Below, piece after piece: positions 16,220-25,227 of a stretch of 64,000 nt of DNA. Source of the stretch: Pseudomonadota bacterium (GTDB lineage: Bacteria > Desulfobacterota > Desulfarculia > Desulfarculales > Desulfarculaceae); contig JAHIQI010000029.1 in assembly GCA_018902755.1 (NCBI GenBank), forward strand, positions 1 through 64,000, in the 5' to 3' direction. Below the pieces are notes generated by a model. That model was not told the DNA's origin and did no database searches. It worked only from the letters and a program-made list of their open reading frames with translations. Position numbers and translations under genes: made by a program. The first letter of the stretch is position 1. Each line of letters begins with the position of its first letter.

Positions 16220-17731
16220 GTGGCTGAGTACGTGGGCGCGTTGGATCAGGGCACCACCAGCACCCGCTTCATGGTCTTTGAGCGGGGGGGCCGCATAGTG
16301 GCCCAGGACCGGCGGGAGCATAAGCAGATATTCCCCCAGCCGGGCTGGGTGGAGCACGATCCCTTGGAAATATGGGCCAACACCCAGACGGTGATGCGTC
16401 ACGCCTTGGCGAAGGCCGGCATCAAGGGCTCGGAACTGGCTGCGGTGGGCATCACCAACCAGCGCGAAACCACGGTGCTCTGGGACCGGGAGAGCGGCGA
16501 GCCGCTGCACAACGCCATCGTGTGGCAGTGCACCCGCACCCAGGATATCTGCTCCGGGCTTTGCAGCGAGGGCGGTCAGGACCGCTTCCGCCAGGCCACG
16601 GGGCTGCCGGTGGCCACCTATTTCAGCGGCACCAAGATGAAATGGCTGCTGGACACCGTACCCGGGGCCCGCCGGGCCCTGGAGCATGGCCAAGCCCTCA
16701 TGGGCACCATGGAGACCTGGCTCATCTGGTTGCTCACCGGCGGGCCGGCAGGCGGGGCCTATGTCACCGACGTGACCAACGCCAGCCGCACCATGCTGAT
16801 GAACCTGGCCGGCTTGCAGTGGGATGACGAAATCCTGTCAGTCTTGGGCATCCCCGGCGAGCGCCTGCCGCGCATCGTTCCCTCCAGCGATCCCGCGCCA
16901 TGGGGTTACACCTCGAAGGAAGGCCCCTTGAGCGCGCGGGTGCCGGTGTGCGGAGCCCTGGGCGACCAACAGGCCGCCCTGGTGGGCCAGGCCTGCTTTT
17001 CTCCCGGCGAGGCCAAGAACACCTATGGCACCGGCTGTTTCCTGCTGCTCAACACAGGCGGCAAGCCGGTGGTTTCCACCCACGGCCTGCTCACCACGGT
17101 GGGTTACAAATTCGGGGGGGATGAGCCTGCCTATTGCCTGGAGGGGTCCATCGCCATCGCCGGAGCCCTGGTGCAATGGGCCCGCGACAACCTGGGGATC
17201 ATCTCCACCGCCCCGGAAATCGAGCAACTGGCCGCCCAAGCCGGGGAAAACGGCGGAGTTTACTGCGTGCCTGCCTTCTCGGGGCTCTTCGCGCCATACT
17301 GGCGGGCCGACGCCAGGGGGGTGATCGTGGGCCTGACCAGCTACGCGGACAAGCGCCACCTGGCCCGCGCCGTGCTGGAGGCCACGGCCTATCAGACCAA
17401 GGACATCGTGGTGGCCATGAATCGGGATTCCGGCATGGAGCTGAAGCTCCTCAAGGTGGACGGGGGCATGGTTGCCAATGACCTGCTCATGCAGTTCCAG
17501 GCCGATGTGTTGGACGTGCCGGTAATCCGGCCCCAGAACCACGAAACCACCTGCTTGGGCGCCGCCTACACCGCCGGTTTGGCCGTGGACTTCTGGAGTG
17601 GTCCGGCGGAGCTGAGGGCAAACTGGGCCGAAAGTAAGCGTTGGCTGCCGGCTATGACCCCGGAGCAGCGAGAGGCCGGTTACGCGGGTTGGCATAAGGC
17701 GGTGGAGCGTAGCCTGGGATGGGTGGACTAG
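16220..17731 (+). CDS. glpK: Glycerol kinase
   Basis: A 503-aa FGGY-family sugar kinase, the normal GlpK length. Diagnostic stretches are GALDQGTTSTR (nucleotide loop), ITNQRETTVLWD, NAIVWQCTRT, TDVTNASRTML, GALGDQQAALVGQ, NTYGTGCFLLLNTG and KVDGGMVANDLLMQFQAD. It phosphorylates glycerol with ATP to glycerol 3-phosphate. The start is GTG at 16220 with GGGAG six bases upstream; an ATG at 16187 in frame has no ribosome site. It stands alone, divergent from the beta-oxidation operon, which suggests a link to lipid or triglyceride use, though no glycerol transporter or dehydrogenase is nearby. Confidence 0.95.
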   Translation: MAEYVGALDQGTTSTRFMVFERGGRIVAQDRREHKQIFPQPGWVEHDPLEIWANTQTVMRHALAKAGIKGSELAAVGITNQRETTVLWDRESGEPLHNAIVWQCTRTQDICSGLCSEGGQDRFRQATGLPVATYFSGTKMKWLLDTVPGARRALEHGQALMGTMETWLIWLLTGGPAGGAYVTDVTNASRTMLMNLAGLQWDDEILSVLGIPGERLPRIVPSSDPAPWGYTSKEGPLSARVPVCGALGDQQAALVGQACFSPGEAKNTYGTGCFLLLNTGGKPVVSTHGLLTTVGYKFGGDEPAYCLEGSIAIAGALVQWARDNLGIISTAPEIEQLAAQAGENGGVYCVPAFSGLFAPYWRADARGVIVGLTSYADKRHLARAVLEATAYQTKDIVVAMNRDSGMELKLLKVDGGMVANDLLMQFQADVLDVPVIRPQNHETTCLGAAYTAGLAVDFWSGPAELRANWAESKRWLPAMTPEQREAGYAGWHKAVERSLGWVD

Positions 17732-18067
17732 GGCCCATGAATGTTGCCTGCGCCAAGGTGGGCGCGAGGCACTTCTTCAAGATTTGGGACGGGGAGGGTT
17801 ATCCTCAATCTACTCCCTTTAATCCGGCTCGATGCAACGCGGTGTGGGGGAGTCAGGCATGAGCGCCTACACCACCACTACCGCGGCAAGATGGGCCTGT
17901 CTAAGCTTCAACTTCCCCTACCGCACTGGGTAGCTCAGTTCCGCGGGTCCGGCTGGAGCGCACCTCTCAGAGCACCCACGGAACCAGGCATCGCGATACA
18001 GGTCATCCCGTGTAAAAAAATCAAGACCAACTGAAGGGGTTGTCGGCTTGGCCTGGGCCGGCCTGGG
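17732..18067. other. Intergenic region between convergent genes, 336 bases
   Basis: It lies between glpK and the end of the dehydratase gene. I find no supported ORF, RNA gene or clear intrinsic terminator. A GGTAGCTCAG string near 17930 recalls a tRNA D-arm but has no accompanying stems. Short imperfect hairpins are present around 17850-17875. Confidence 0.5.
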
Positions 18068-19510
18068 TTATTCCACCCCGGCTAGGTTCTTGGCCCACTT
18101 CTTTTTCATGTCCAGCTTGCCCAGGCGGCCGTACATCACCTTCTGGGTCTGGGGCGAGCCCGCCCCGTGCATGGACTCCACTAACGCGGTCCCTCCGGTC
18201 ATGTTCTCGATGAGCCGCAGGACGCGCATGCGGTTCTCGGTGGAAACTCCCTCAACCCCGGCCAGGTACTTTTCCACGTACTTGCCGATCTCCGGGTGCC
18301 TCAGGTCGGCCTCCGAGGGCATGGTGGCCAGGATGCCGCCGGCCACGTCGTGGGCCAGCCGGGCGATCTCGTAAACGTGGCGGGTCACGTTGTGCTTGGT
18401 GCAGTTGGCCAGCAAGGGGTCAGGGTAATAGGCCCCGCTGGCGGTCTTGGAGCCCATGGCCGAGCAGGAGACCGAACCGGCGTAGAGCGTCTCGGTGAGG
18501 TGCATCATTTCCGCCAGTTTCTCCTTGACGTGGCTGGCCTTGGCGCTGCCCTGCATCTCGCTGGCCAAGGCGCAGGCCCCCACCAGCACGTCGCTGACCC
18601 CGCCCTTGCAGCCGCCGTAGTTCTGGCGGTGCAGGGTGGCGAAGCGCTCCACCAAAAGGCCGGAAAACTCGGTCTCGCCGCACATGAACACCCGCTCCCA
18701 GGGCACGAACACGTTCTCAAAGACGATCAGCGTCTCGCCGCCCACCAGGCCGTACTCGGCGTTGCCCGCGTCCAGGGGGCTGTGGATGCGGCGGTCGTCG
18801 TTGGTTTGGCGGCCGAAGATCTGCACCACCCCGGGCGAGTTCAGGGGCACCGCGCACACCAAGGCGAAGTCCTTGTCTTCCTCGCGCATGAATTGGGTGG
18901 GCATGATGAGGATTTCGTGGCTGTTGGCCGCGCCGGTCTGGTGGGCCTTGTTGCCCCGGATGACGATGCCGTCCTGGCGACGCTCCACCACGTGGGTGAA
19001 CACGTCCGGGTCCTTTTGCTGGTGGGGGGGCAGGGAGCGGTCACCCTTGGTGTCGGTCATGCCGCCCACCACCATCTTGTTGCTGGCCTGGATGTACTTG
19101 AGATATTGGGTGAAGCGCTGGTGGTAGTCGGTGCCGTGCTTTTCATCTATCTCATAGGTGGTCATGTAGGTGGCGTTGAGCGCGTCCCAGCCCACGCAGC
19201 GTTGGAAGCATGAGCCGGTCTCGTGGGCGATGGCCCGTAAGAGCTGCACCTTCTTGATAAGGTCGTCCACCGACTGGTGGATGTGGGTGAAGCGGCTGAT
19301 GCGCTCGCCGGTGAGATGGCTGACGGCGGTGGCCAGTTCCTCGTATTCCGGCAGCAGGGCCATCTCGTAGGTCTTGGCCGCGGCGTTGACGTGGGGCCTG
19401 AAGGCGGGATGGCTGGCCACGTCGTCGATGCGCTCGCCGTTGAAATAGACCAAGTGCCCCTGCTCGCGCAGGCTCTTCAGATAGTCGTCCTTGGTCACGA
19501 TGCGGTCCAT
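18068..19510 (-). CDS. 4-hydroxybutyryl-CoA dehydratase-type radical enzyme (AbfD family)
   Basis: A 480-aa member of the 4-hydroxyphenylacetate 3-hydroxylase / AbfD flavoprotein family. AbfD dehydrates 4-hydroxybutyryl-CoA to crotonyl-CoA through a ketyl radical, using FAD and a [4Fe-4S] cluster held by Cys99, Cys103, His292 and Cys299. Here C101 and C105 (SCFQRC), H294 and C301 (HRQNYGGC) fall at the same spacing with a constant offset of two, so the cluster is intact; simple monooxygenases of the family lack it. The ATG at 19510 follows GGGAGAG and lies two bases after an 88-aa Cys-rich protein gene. It is the last gene of the 17-gene catabolic run. The true substrate may be another 4-hydroxyacyl-CoA or a vinylacetyl-CoA isomerisation. 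Confidence 0.87.
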   Translation of the reverse strand: MDRIVTKDDYLKSLREQGHLVYFNGERIDDVASHPAFRPHVNAAAKTYEMALLPEYEELATAVSHLTGERISRFTHIHQSVDDLIKKVQLLRAIAHETGSCFQRCVGWDALNATYMTTYEIDEKHGTDYHQRFTQYLKYIQASNKMVVGGMTDTKGDRSLPPHQQKDPDVFTHVVERRQDGIVIRGNKAHQTGAANSHEILIMPTQFMREEDKDFALVCAVPLNSPGVVQIFGRQTNDDRRIHSPLDAGNAEYGLVGGETLIVFENVFVPWERVFMCGETEFSGLLVERFATLHRQNYGGCKGGVSDVLVGACALASEMQGSAKASHVKEKLAEMMHLTETLYAGSVSCSAMGSKTASGAYYPDPLLANCTKHNVTRHVYEIARLAHDVAGGILATMPSEADLRHPEIGKYVEKYLAGVEGVSTENRMRVLRLIENMTGGTALVESMHGAGSPQTQKVMYGRLGKLDMKKKWAKNLAGVE

Positions 19511-19512
19511 TT

Positions 19513-19779
19513 TCAACTCTCCCGGCCCAGCAAGCGGGCCACCACCTCGGCCGGAGCCAAGCGGTCGTGTTTTACGGTCAAAATCTTTTTGCCTTGGGGC
19601 AGGTCTTCCAGGGGGCAGGCTTTCTCGCAGCCGCATACGAGCAGAATCGCCTGGTGCCCACCATCGCCGGGCCTTTGCCAGGCAATGCGCCCGCCGGCCT
19701 GCTCCCGGATGGCCTCCCAATAGGCCACCCGATCATAGCCTGGATCGCACCCGCCGCAGTATTTAAGGGCCACTTTCAA
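19513..19779 (-). CDS. Small Cys-rich protein preceding the AbfD-type dehydratase
   Basis: An 88-aa soluble protein that I do not recognise as a named family. It starts with KVALKYCGGCDPGYDRV, a CxxC motif near the N terminus, and has a second group CGCEKACP around residues 49-56 in a LLVCGCEKAC context. Four to five Cys residues could bind a metal or Fe-S cluster. The probable start is TTG at 19779 with AGGGA upstream. The gene ends two bases before the dehydratase, so it is co-translated with it. A role in Fe-S handling or electron supply for the dehydratase is inferred from position only. Confidence 0.65.
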   Translation of the reverse strand: MKVALKYCGGCDPGYDRVAYWEAIREQAGGRIAWQRPGDGGHQAILLVCGCEKACPLEDLPQGKKILTVKHDRLAPAEVVARLLGRES

Positions 19780-19797
19780 TAGGACATCCCTGAGAAC

Positions 19798-21771
19798 CTA
19801 GATAACTCTGGCCCGACCGAATCCGTCCCATACCGCGTCCAGTATCTTGCCCGGTTTCAGGCAATCGCCCAATCGGGATACCTGCGCCACCCTGCCCCAT
19901 AGTGCCCCGAAAAGCTCGCAGTGCGGGATGAAGCCGGTAGCCATGATCACGCTGTCGGCGGCCAGGCTTTGCGCCTCGTTTCCATCAACGGACACCACCG
20001 CGCCGGTGGTATTCACTTCCTGCAATTCGGCTCCGGTCACCAAGGTTACTTGATGTTGGGCCAACATGGCCAATAGCATCTCACGGTTGGGGTGCACGGT
20101 GCGAATGTTATCCAGCACCTCGGGCAACTGCTCGACCACAGTCACCTTGCGGCTCAATTGGGCCAAGTGAACCGCCAGCTCGCACCCCACGAATCCGCCG
20201 CCTACTATAAGACAATTTTGGCCGGCCAGCCCGGGGTCGAGGAACACGTCCACCGCCCCTTTCACCTCCGGGGACTGCACACCGGGCGCCGGGGGCCGCC
20301 ATGCCTCGGCCCCGGTGGCCAGGAACACCACATCGGGGCGCAACTTAAGAATGTCTTGGGCGTCGGCCCTGGTGTTCAGCGCCACCTCCACCCCGGCCAG
20401 CTCCATCTGGCGCTTGAAGTAGTCTCGCAGCAGAACCAGGTCGCTCTTGAAGCCGGGGGCCGAGGCCGGGATCAGCAAGCCACCCAGGCTTGGTCCCTGC
20501 TCGAACAAAACCACTTGGTGCCCTCGCAGCCTCGCCACCCGGGCCGCCTCCATACCCGCCGGACCTCCTCCCACCACCACCACCTTCTTGCGGACCTTGG
20601 CAGGTTGCAAGGTCAGGGCGCGCTCGTCGCCGCAAGCCGGGTTGACCGCGCAGCTCAGGCTGGCGCGCCTGGTGCGGCCCAGGCATCCCTCATGGCAACC
20701 GATGCAGGGGGCGATCTCGTCCTCGCGCCCCTGCCGCGTCTTTTGCGGCCAATAGGGGTCTGCCAGGAGTCCACGGCCTATGATCACGTAGTCCGCCTTA
20801 TCCTCCTTCAGCGCGGCCTCGGCCAAATGGGGATAATTCATCTTGCCCACGCACATCACCGGGATGTTCTTGACCGTGGCCTTGGCCAACTCGGCCATTT
20901 CCAGCATGCAGGCGGGAGGCTGATAAACCGGAGGGTGCGGCCAATACCAGTTGTCGTAGCACCCGGCGTCCACATCGACAGCGGCCACCCCCGCTTCCTC
21001 CAAGACAGTCAACAGCTCCAGGCCTTCTTCACGGGTGCGGCCGCCGGGGATGCGGTGTTCGATGCCCACCCGGAAAATGATGGGCAGGCGGCCACCGGTC
21101 GCCTTGTTGATGCTGTCGATAATCTCCAGGGGGAATGTCATGCGCTCACGCAAGGAGGTTCCGCCGTATTTGTCCGTGCGCTGGTTCCACAAGGCGGTCA
21201 TGAACTGGTCGATGACGTATCCCTCGTGGCCGTGCAGCTCTATCGCGTCCACCCCTGCTATCTGTGCGAGCTTGGCCGCTTTGCCGAAGGAGGCCACCAT
21301 GTCCTGCACTTCCTCGGTTGCCAGGGGCCGCAGAGTTACATTGGGCAGCCAGTAGTTCTTCACCGGCGATGGGCCGATTGGCGGTCCGGAACGGATGTAC
21401 TTGGAGCCGGCCACCCGGCCGAAACCGGCGGTAAGCTGCAGGCACAGCTTGCAGTCGTAGTCGTGCACCCGTTCCACCAGGCGGTTCACTCTGGCGACGG
21501 CCATTTCGGTGTCCAGGCGGGGGAAGGGGAAATAGCGATCATCCACCCAGAACGGATCGTACTTGCTGGTGGCGTGAAAAAGACTGGTGATGATGAGTCC
21601 TACCCCGCCCTTGGCCCTCTCCTCGTAATAGTCGATCGCCCTCTGGCTCAGCAGACCGTCGTCTTCCACCAAGCCCAGCAGGCCCATGGGGGCCATGGCC
21701 AGACGATTCTTGAGCCACATACCGCCGATTTCGCCCGATGCAAACAGATGTGGATATGCTTGCCCAGCCAT
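19798..21771 (-). CDS. Old-yellow-enzyme / 2,4-dienoyl-CoA reductase-like flavoprotein
   Basis: A 657-aa three-domain enzyme like FadH, BaiCD/BaiH and trimethylamine dehydrogenase. An FMN-binding TIM barrel (about 1-350) has LKNRLAMAPMG, AIELHGHEGYVIDQF and VIIGRGLLADPYW. A [4Fe-4S] site follows (CIGCHEGCLG...SLSCAVNP, spacing C-x2-C-x3-C-x11-C), then an FAD/NAD(P)-binding region with VVVVGGGPAGMEAAR and LIVGGGFVGCELA. Such enzymes reduce conjugated C=C bonds of enoyl- or dienoyl-CoA thioesters or enones. The ATG at 21771 has GAGGGAGGG upstream; an earlier in-frame ATG (21813) lacks a site. It sits between crotonase and dehydratase genes, suggesting reduction of an unsaturated CoA intermediate. 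Confidence 0.88.
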   Translation of the reverse strand: MAGQAYPHLFASGEIGGMWLKNRLAMAPMGLLGLVEDDGLLSQRAIDYYEERAKGGVGLIITSLFHATSKYDPFWVDDRYFPFPRLDTEMAVARVNRLVERVHDYDCKLCLQLTAGFGRVAGSKYIRSGPPIGPSPVKNYWLPNVTLRPLATEEVQDMVASFGKAAKLAQIAGVDAIELHGHEGYVIDQFMTALWNQRTDKYGGTSLRERMTFPLEIIDSINKATGGRLPIIFRVGIEHRIPGGRTREEGLELLTVLEEAGVAAVDVDAGCYDNWYWPHPPVYQPPACMLEMAELAKATVKNIPVMCVGKMNYPHLAEAALKEDKADYVIIGRGLLADPYWPQKTRQGREDEIAPCIGCHEGCLGRTRRASLSCAVNPACGDERALTLQPAKVRKKVVVVGGGPAGMEAARVARLRGHQVVLFEQGPSLGGLLIPASAPGFKSDLVLLRDYFKRQMELAGVEVALNTRADAQDILKLRPDVVFLATGAEAWRPPAPGVQSPEVKGAVDVFLDPGLAGQNCLIVGGGFVGCELAVHLAQLSRKVTVVEQLPEVLDNIRTVHPNREMLLAMLAQHQVTLVTGAELQEVNTTGAVVSVDGNEAQSLAADSVIMATGFIPHCELFGALWGRVAQVSRLGDCLKPGKILDAVWDGFGRARVI

Positions 21772-21825
21772 GGGTTGCCCTCCCTCTTGGGACAATGCTG
21801 TCCCGTCCTCCAATTAGATCAGCGC

Positions 21826-22605
21826 CTATTTGCCCTGGAAGTGCGGCTTGCGCTTTTCAAGGAAAGCCTTCATGCCTTCGCTTTGGTCCTGGGTTGTGAA
21901 CAGCTGGCTGAATAGCTGCTGCTCTATCAGCAGGCCCTCCTGTAGAGAGGTGCTGCTCGCGGCGCGCAGTGCGGCCTTGGCGGCACGCAGGGCCATTGCC
22001 GGACGCGAAGCCAGTTCCTTTGCCAGTTCCTGGGCGCCGACGCGCAACTGGTCGAGTGAGACCACGCGGTGCACCAGCCCCATTTCCAGGGCTTTAGCAG
22101 CCTTGACCGGCCGCCCCAGGAAAATCATCTCCGTGGCCGCGGCCTGCCCCACCACGCGGGGAAGCCTCTGGGTGCCTCCCGCGCCGGGGATGATGCCCAG
22201 GGTTATCTCCGGCAACCCCAATATCGCGTTCTCGGCGGCCAGCCTGAAATCGCAACACAGGGCCACTTCAAGGCCCCCGCCCAGGGCATACCCGCTGATG
22301 GCGGCGACGGTTGGCTTGGGCAGGTTGCAAAGGCGCTCCTGGGCCCGCCGGCTAATGTCGGTCAGTTCATGGGCCTCCATGGGGCCGGCATCCACCATGC
22401 CGTCGATATCGGCCCCCGCGATGAAGGCCCTTTCACCCCCGCACAAAACTACCGCTGAGATGGCGTCGTCGTTTTGCCACGCCGCCAAGGCCTGCTCAAG
22501 CTCCAGATACACCGAACTGTTCAGGGCGTTGAGCTTTTCGGGCCGGTTGAAAAATATCCAACCTATGCGGCCTTCAGTTTCCAGCTTCAGATGCTCAAAC
22601 GGCAC
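21826..22605 (-). CDS. Enoyl-CoA hydratase
   Basis: A 259-aa crotonase with both catalytic glutamates in place: SGYALGGGLEVALCCD (first Glu) and LGLPEITLGIIPGAGGTQRL (second Glu). The oxyanion-hole segment is RAFIAGADIDGM. It adds water to 2-enoyl-CoA, the product expected from the dehydratase or a dehydrogenase. The start is GTG at 22605 after AGGGGG. It lies between the thiolase (25 bases) and the dienoyl-CoA reductase-like gene (54 bases) in the minus-strand run. Confidence 0.92.
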   Translation of the reverse strand: MPFEHLKLETEGRIGWIFFNRPEKLNALNSSVYLELEQALAAWQNDDAISAVVLCGGERAFIAGADIDGMVDAGPMEAHELTDISRRAQERLCNLPKPTVAAISGYALGGGLEVALCCDFRLAAENAILGLPEITLGIIPGAGGTQRLPRVVGQAAATEMIFLGRPVKAAKALEMGLVHRVVSLDQLRVGAQELAKELASRPAMALRAAKAALRAASSTSLQEGLLIEQQLFSQLFTTQDQSEGMKAFLEKRKPHFQGK

Positions 22606-22630
22606 GAGCGCCCCCTTTCATTTTCCGGAC

Positions 22631-23842
22631 CTACCAATCATAGGTCTCGCGCTCTATGATCACGGCCACCCCTTGCCCGCCACCCACACAGGCGGTGGCG
22701 CAGCCCCAGCGGCCCTTTTTTTCGGCCAAAATACGGGCCAAGGTGCCTGTGAGACGAATGCCCGAAGCTCCCAAGGGATGACCAAGGGCAATACCGCCGC
22801 CCTTGATGTTGACCCGCTCGGGGTCTATGCCCAACTCGTTGACGCAGTGAAGAGCCACCACGCAGAAAGCCTCGTTGATCTCCCATACGTCGATATCTCC
22901 TGCGCTCAAACCCGCCTGCTCCAGGGCCATGCGGCACGCGGGGGCCGGTCCGGCCCCCATGATGGTGGGGTCCACTCCGGCGAAACCAAGAGAGCGAACG
23001 GTGGCCAAAGGCCGGATGCCCTTTGCCTTAGCGGTCTCCTTGCTCATGAGCACCATGGCCCCGGCCCCGGCGTTGAGCGGCGAGGAGTTCCCCGCGGTGA
23101 TCACCCCGTCTTGCTTGAAAGCGGGCTTTAGCGCGGCCATGCCTTCCAGGCTGGAATCGGCCCGCACCGCCTGGTCGCGGTCCACGGTCATGGGTTCGCC
23201 GTTTGGCCCAACGGTCTCGATGGGCAAAATCTCCTCGCCAAAAAATCCGTCCGCCTGGGCCTGGGCGGCCCTTTGGTGAGAACGCACCCCCCACTCATCC
23301 AAGTCTTGACGCGTAAGCGTTGTCTGCTCGAAAAGCTTTTCCGCGGTCAGGCCCATGTTCAGGCTGGTCTCCATGTCCCAATGGGCAAAGGCGGGATCGC
23401 TGTACAGGCTGGGAGGCAAGGCCACCCCGCCCATCTTGATCACCGCCGGGCCTATGGGCACCCGGCTCATGTGCTCCAGGCCACCGGCCAGAACGATGTC
23501 CGCATAACCCAGGGTTATCTCCATGAAGCCCAACTGAATGGCGGCCAGGGAAGAAGCGCATTGCTGGTCGAGAAATTTCGCCGGAGTGCGCTCCGAAAGA
23601 TTTGCCAGGAACAAGGGCAAACGCCCGCCGTAGGTCCACTGCTCGTTCACGCCGTAGGCCGAGCCCACGATGAAGTCGTCCACCTCTTCGGGCTTTACCT
23701 TGGCCCGCTCAAGCACCGCGGGCAATACTTTGGCCAACAACTCCTGCCCGCTGAATTTGTGCAGCCAGTCCCTCTCGGGATCCTTGGGGTGCGAACGTGA
23801 CTGAGGAGTCCGCAGATATCCCGCAATTACTACTTCCTGCAT
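22631..23842 (-). CDS. Acetyl-CoA acetyltransferase / 3-ketoacyl-CoA thiolase
   Basis: A 403-aa thiolase of normal length. The nucleophile is in LDQQCASSLAAIQ, the active-site triad continues with NEAFCVVAL, LGHPLGASGIRL and CVGGGQGVA. It differs clearly from the FadI-type thiolase at 14658, so it belongs to the second pathway. The ATG follows GGAGG eight bases upstream. It is the first enzyme gene after the TRAP permease (68 bases) and should carry out the final thiolytic release of acetyl-CoA or a related fragment. Confidence 0.93.
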   Translation of the reverse strand: MQEVVIAGYLRTPQSRSHPKDPERDWLHKFSGQELLAKVLPAVLERAKVKPEEVDDFIVGSAYGVNEQWTYGGRLPLFLANLSERTPAKFLDQQCASSLAAIQLGFMEITLGYADIVLAGGLEHMSRVPIGPAVIKMGGVALPPSLYSDPAFAHWDMETSLNMGLTAEKLFEQTTLTRQDLDEWGVRSHQRAAQAQADGFFGEEILPIETVGPNGEPMTVDRDQAVRADSSLEGMAALKPAFKQDGVITAGNSSPLNAGAGAMVLMSKETAKAKGIRPLATVRSLGFAGVDPTIMGAGPAPACRMALEQAGLSAGDIDVWEINEAFCVVALHCVNELGIDPERVNIKGGGIALGHPLGASGIRLTGTLARILAEKKGRWGCATACVGGGQGVAVIIERETYDW

Positions 23843-23910
23843 GTTTCAACCTCCGTGGGCGAGACTCGCCACCGCCAAATTTAAATAATCATTTTTTCGG
23901 GAGTTCCATG

Positions 23911-25227
23911 TTAGCGACCGCTCATGGTTCCGGGCAGCCAGGTGACCAGATCGGGGAAAATGACCAGCAGGACCAAAAGAATCCATATGACCCCTATAAA
24001 GGGGGCGGCGCCCTTGGCCACGGTCATAAGGGAGGTGCCCTTTGGCGCGATTCCTTGGATCACGAAAAGGTTGACCCCCACCGGCGGGGTGCAAAGGGCC
24101 ATCTCCGAGGCTATGGTCACGATCACCCCGAACCACACGTCGCTGTAGCCAGCCTCCACCGCTATGGGCAGGAATATGGGGACACTGATGGTGATGAGGG
24201 CAATGACGTCAAGGAAAGTGCCCATGATGGTCATGATGAGCAGGATCAGGACCATCGTGCCCCAGGGGGGCAGGGAGAACTTGAGGATGAATTCGCTGAC
24301 CGCCTCCTGAAAGCCGGTCACGAAAAACAGGTAGCTCATGATGTTGGCGGCTACGATGATCATATAGATCATGCCCGAAATGCGAATTGTGCGCTGGACG
24401 GCGTTCAACACCGCACCCCAGGACAGACGGCGGTAGCAGATGATGATTATGATCGAGATGAACACACTGGCCGCGCTGGCCTCGATGGCCGTCCACACGC
24501 CGATGTACATGCCGCCCACGATGGCTATGAAGAGGATAACCACCGGCAGCAGGCGGGGGAGCAAACTCAACTTATCCCTGAGGCGATAGGACTCGCCGGC
24601 CGGAGCTTTCTGGGGCCAAATGCTTGCCACTATCCAGATGTACAGGGCCATAAACCCGGTAAGGATCAGGCCCGGCACGATGCCCCCCACGAAAACTTCA
24701 CCTATGGAAACCCCCGACACATTCACCCCGTAGATGATCATGATGGTGCTGGGAGGGATCAGGGCAGCCAGAGTGCCCGCCACCGCCAAGGTGCCCAGGG
24801 ACAGCTTGCGGTCATAATTCTTTTTCTCCATCTCGGGGATGGCGATGGAGCCGATGGTGGCCGAAGCGGCGGTGTTGGAGCCGCTCATGAACCCGAAGAT
24901 GGCGCAGACAATGGTGCTGGCGATGGCCAACCCGCCGGGCAGACGCCCGAACCAGCGGTACATGCCATCGTAGAGGTCCCGGCCTATGCCGTGGGTGAGC
25001 AAGAGATTGCCCATGAATATGAACATGGGCACCGCGAGCAGGGAATAGCCCGATACGTGGGAAAAGGCAATCTTGCCGGCCACGTTGGTGAGTATCTGCC
25101 ACCCCTCCACGGATACCAGGCCCACCATGCCCGACAGCATGAGACAGATGAAGATTGGCGCACCCATTATCAGCAGGGTGAACAGCACCAGTAGGCAAAG
25201 AATGATCCCGGCTGTTGCGCTTAACAT
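23911..25227 (-). CDS. dctM: TRAP transporter large permease (DctM family)
   Basis: A 438-aa membrane protein with about 12 hydrophobic segments, starting AGIILCLLVLFTLLIMGAPIF and including GLAIASTIVCAIFGFMSGSNTAASATIGSIAIPEM and LIPPSTIMIIYG, both typical of DctM/SiaM. It imports a carboxylate together with sodium, with substrate delivered by a DctP protein. The start ATG at 25227 shares one base with the stop of dctQ (TAATG). It forms a set with dctQ (25227-25742) and the dctP gene at 29177, separated by five intervening genes' worth of the same run. Confidence 0.93.
   Translation of the reverse strand: MLSATAGIILCLLVLFTLLIMGAPIFICLMLSGMVGLVSVEGWQILTNVAGKIAFSHVSGYSLLAVPMFIFMGNLLLTHGIGRDLYDGMYRWFGRLPGGLAIASTIVCAIFGFMSGSNTAASATIGSIAIPEMEKKNYDRKLSLGTLAVAGTLAALIPPSTIMIIYGVNVSGVSIGEVFVGGIVPGLILTGFMALYIWIVASIWPQKAPAGESYRLRDKLSLLPRLLPVVILFIAIVGGMYIGVWTAIEASAASVFISIIIIICYRRLSWGAVLNAVQRTIRISGMIYMIIVAANIMSYLFFVTGFQEAVSEFILKFSLPPWGTMVLILLIMTIMGTFLDVIALITISVPIFLPIAVEAGYSDVWFGVIVTIASEMALCTPPVGVNLFVIQGIAPKGTSLMTVAKGAAPFIGVIWILLVLLVIFPDLVTWLPGTMSGR

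Noticed and set aside
15923..16693. Minus-strand frame of 256 codons upstream of the thiolase
   Set aside because: It is the antisense of glpK and has no ribosome site or recognisable motif.
17925..17945. tRNA D-arm-like GGTAGCTCAG
   Set aside because: No anticodon or T-arm stems with correct spacing follow.
20092..21915. Plus-strand frame of 607 codons opposite the OYE-like gene
   Set aside because: Antisense of a clearly recognised enzyme; His/Gly/Gln-rich composition without motifs.
23797..25194. Plus-strand frame of 465 codons opposite dctM
   Set aside because: Asp/His/Gly-rich antisense of a hydrophobic permease, a well-known artefact.
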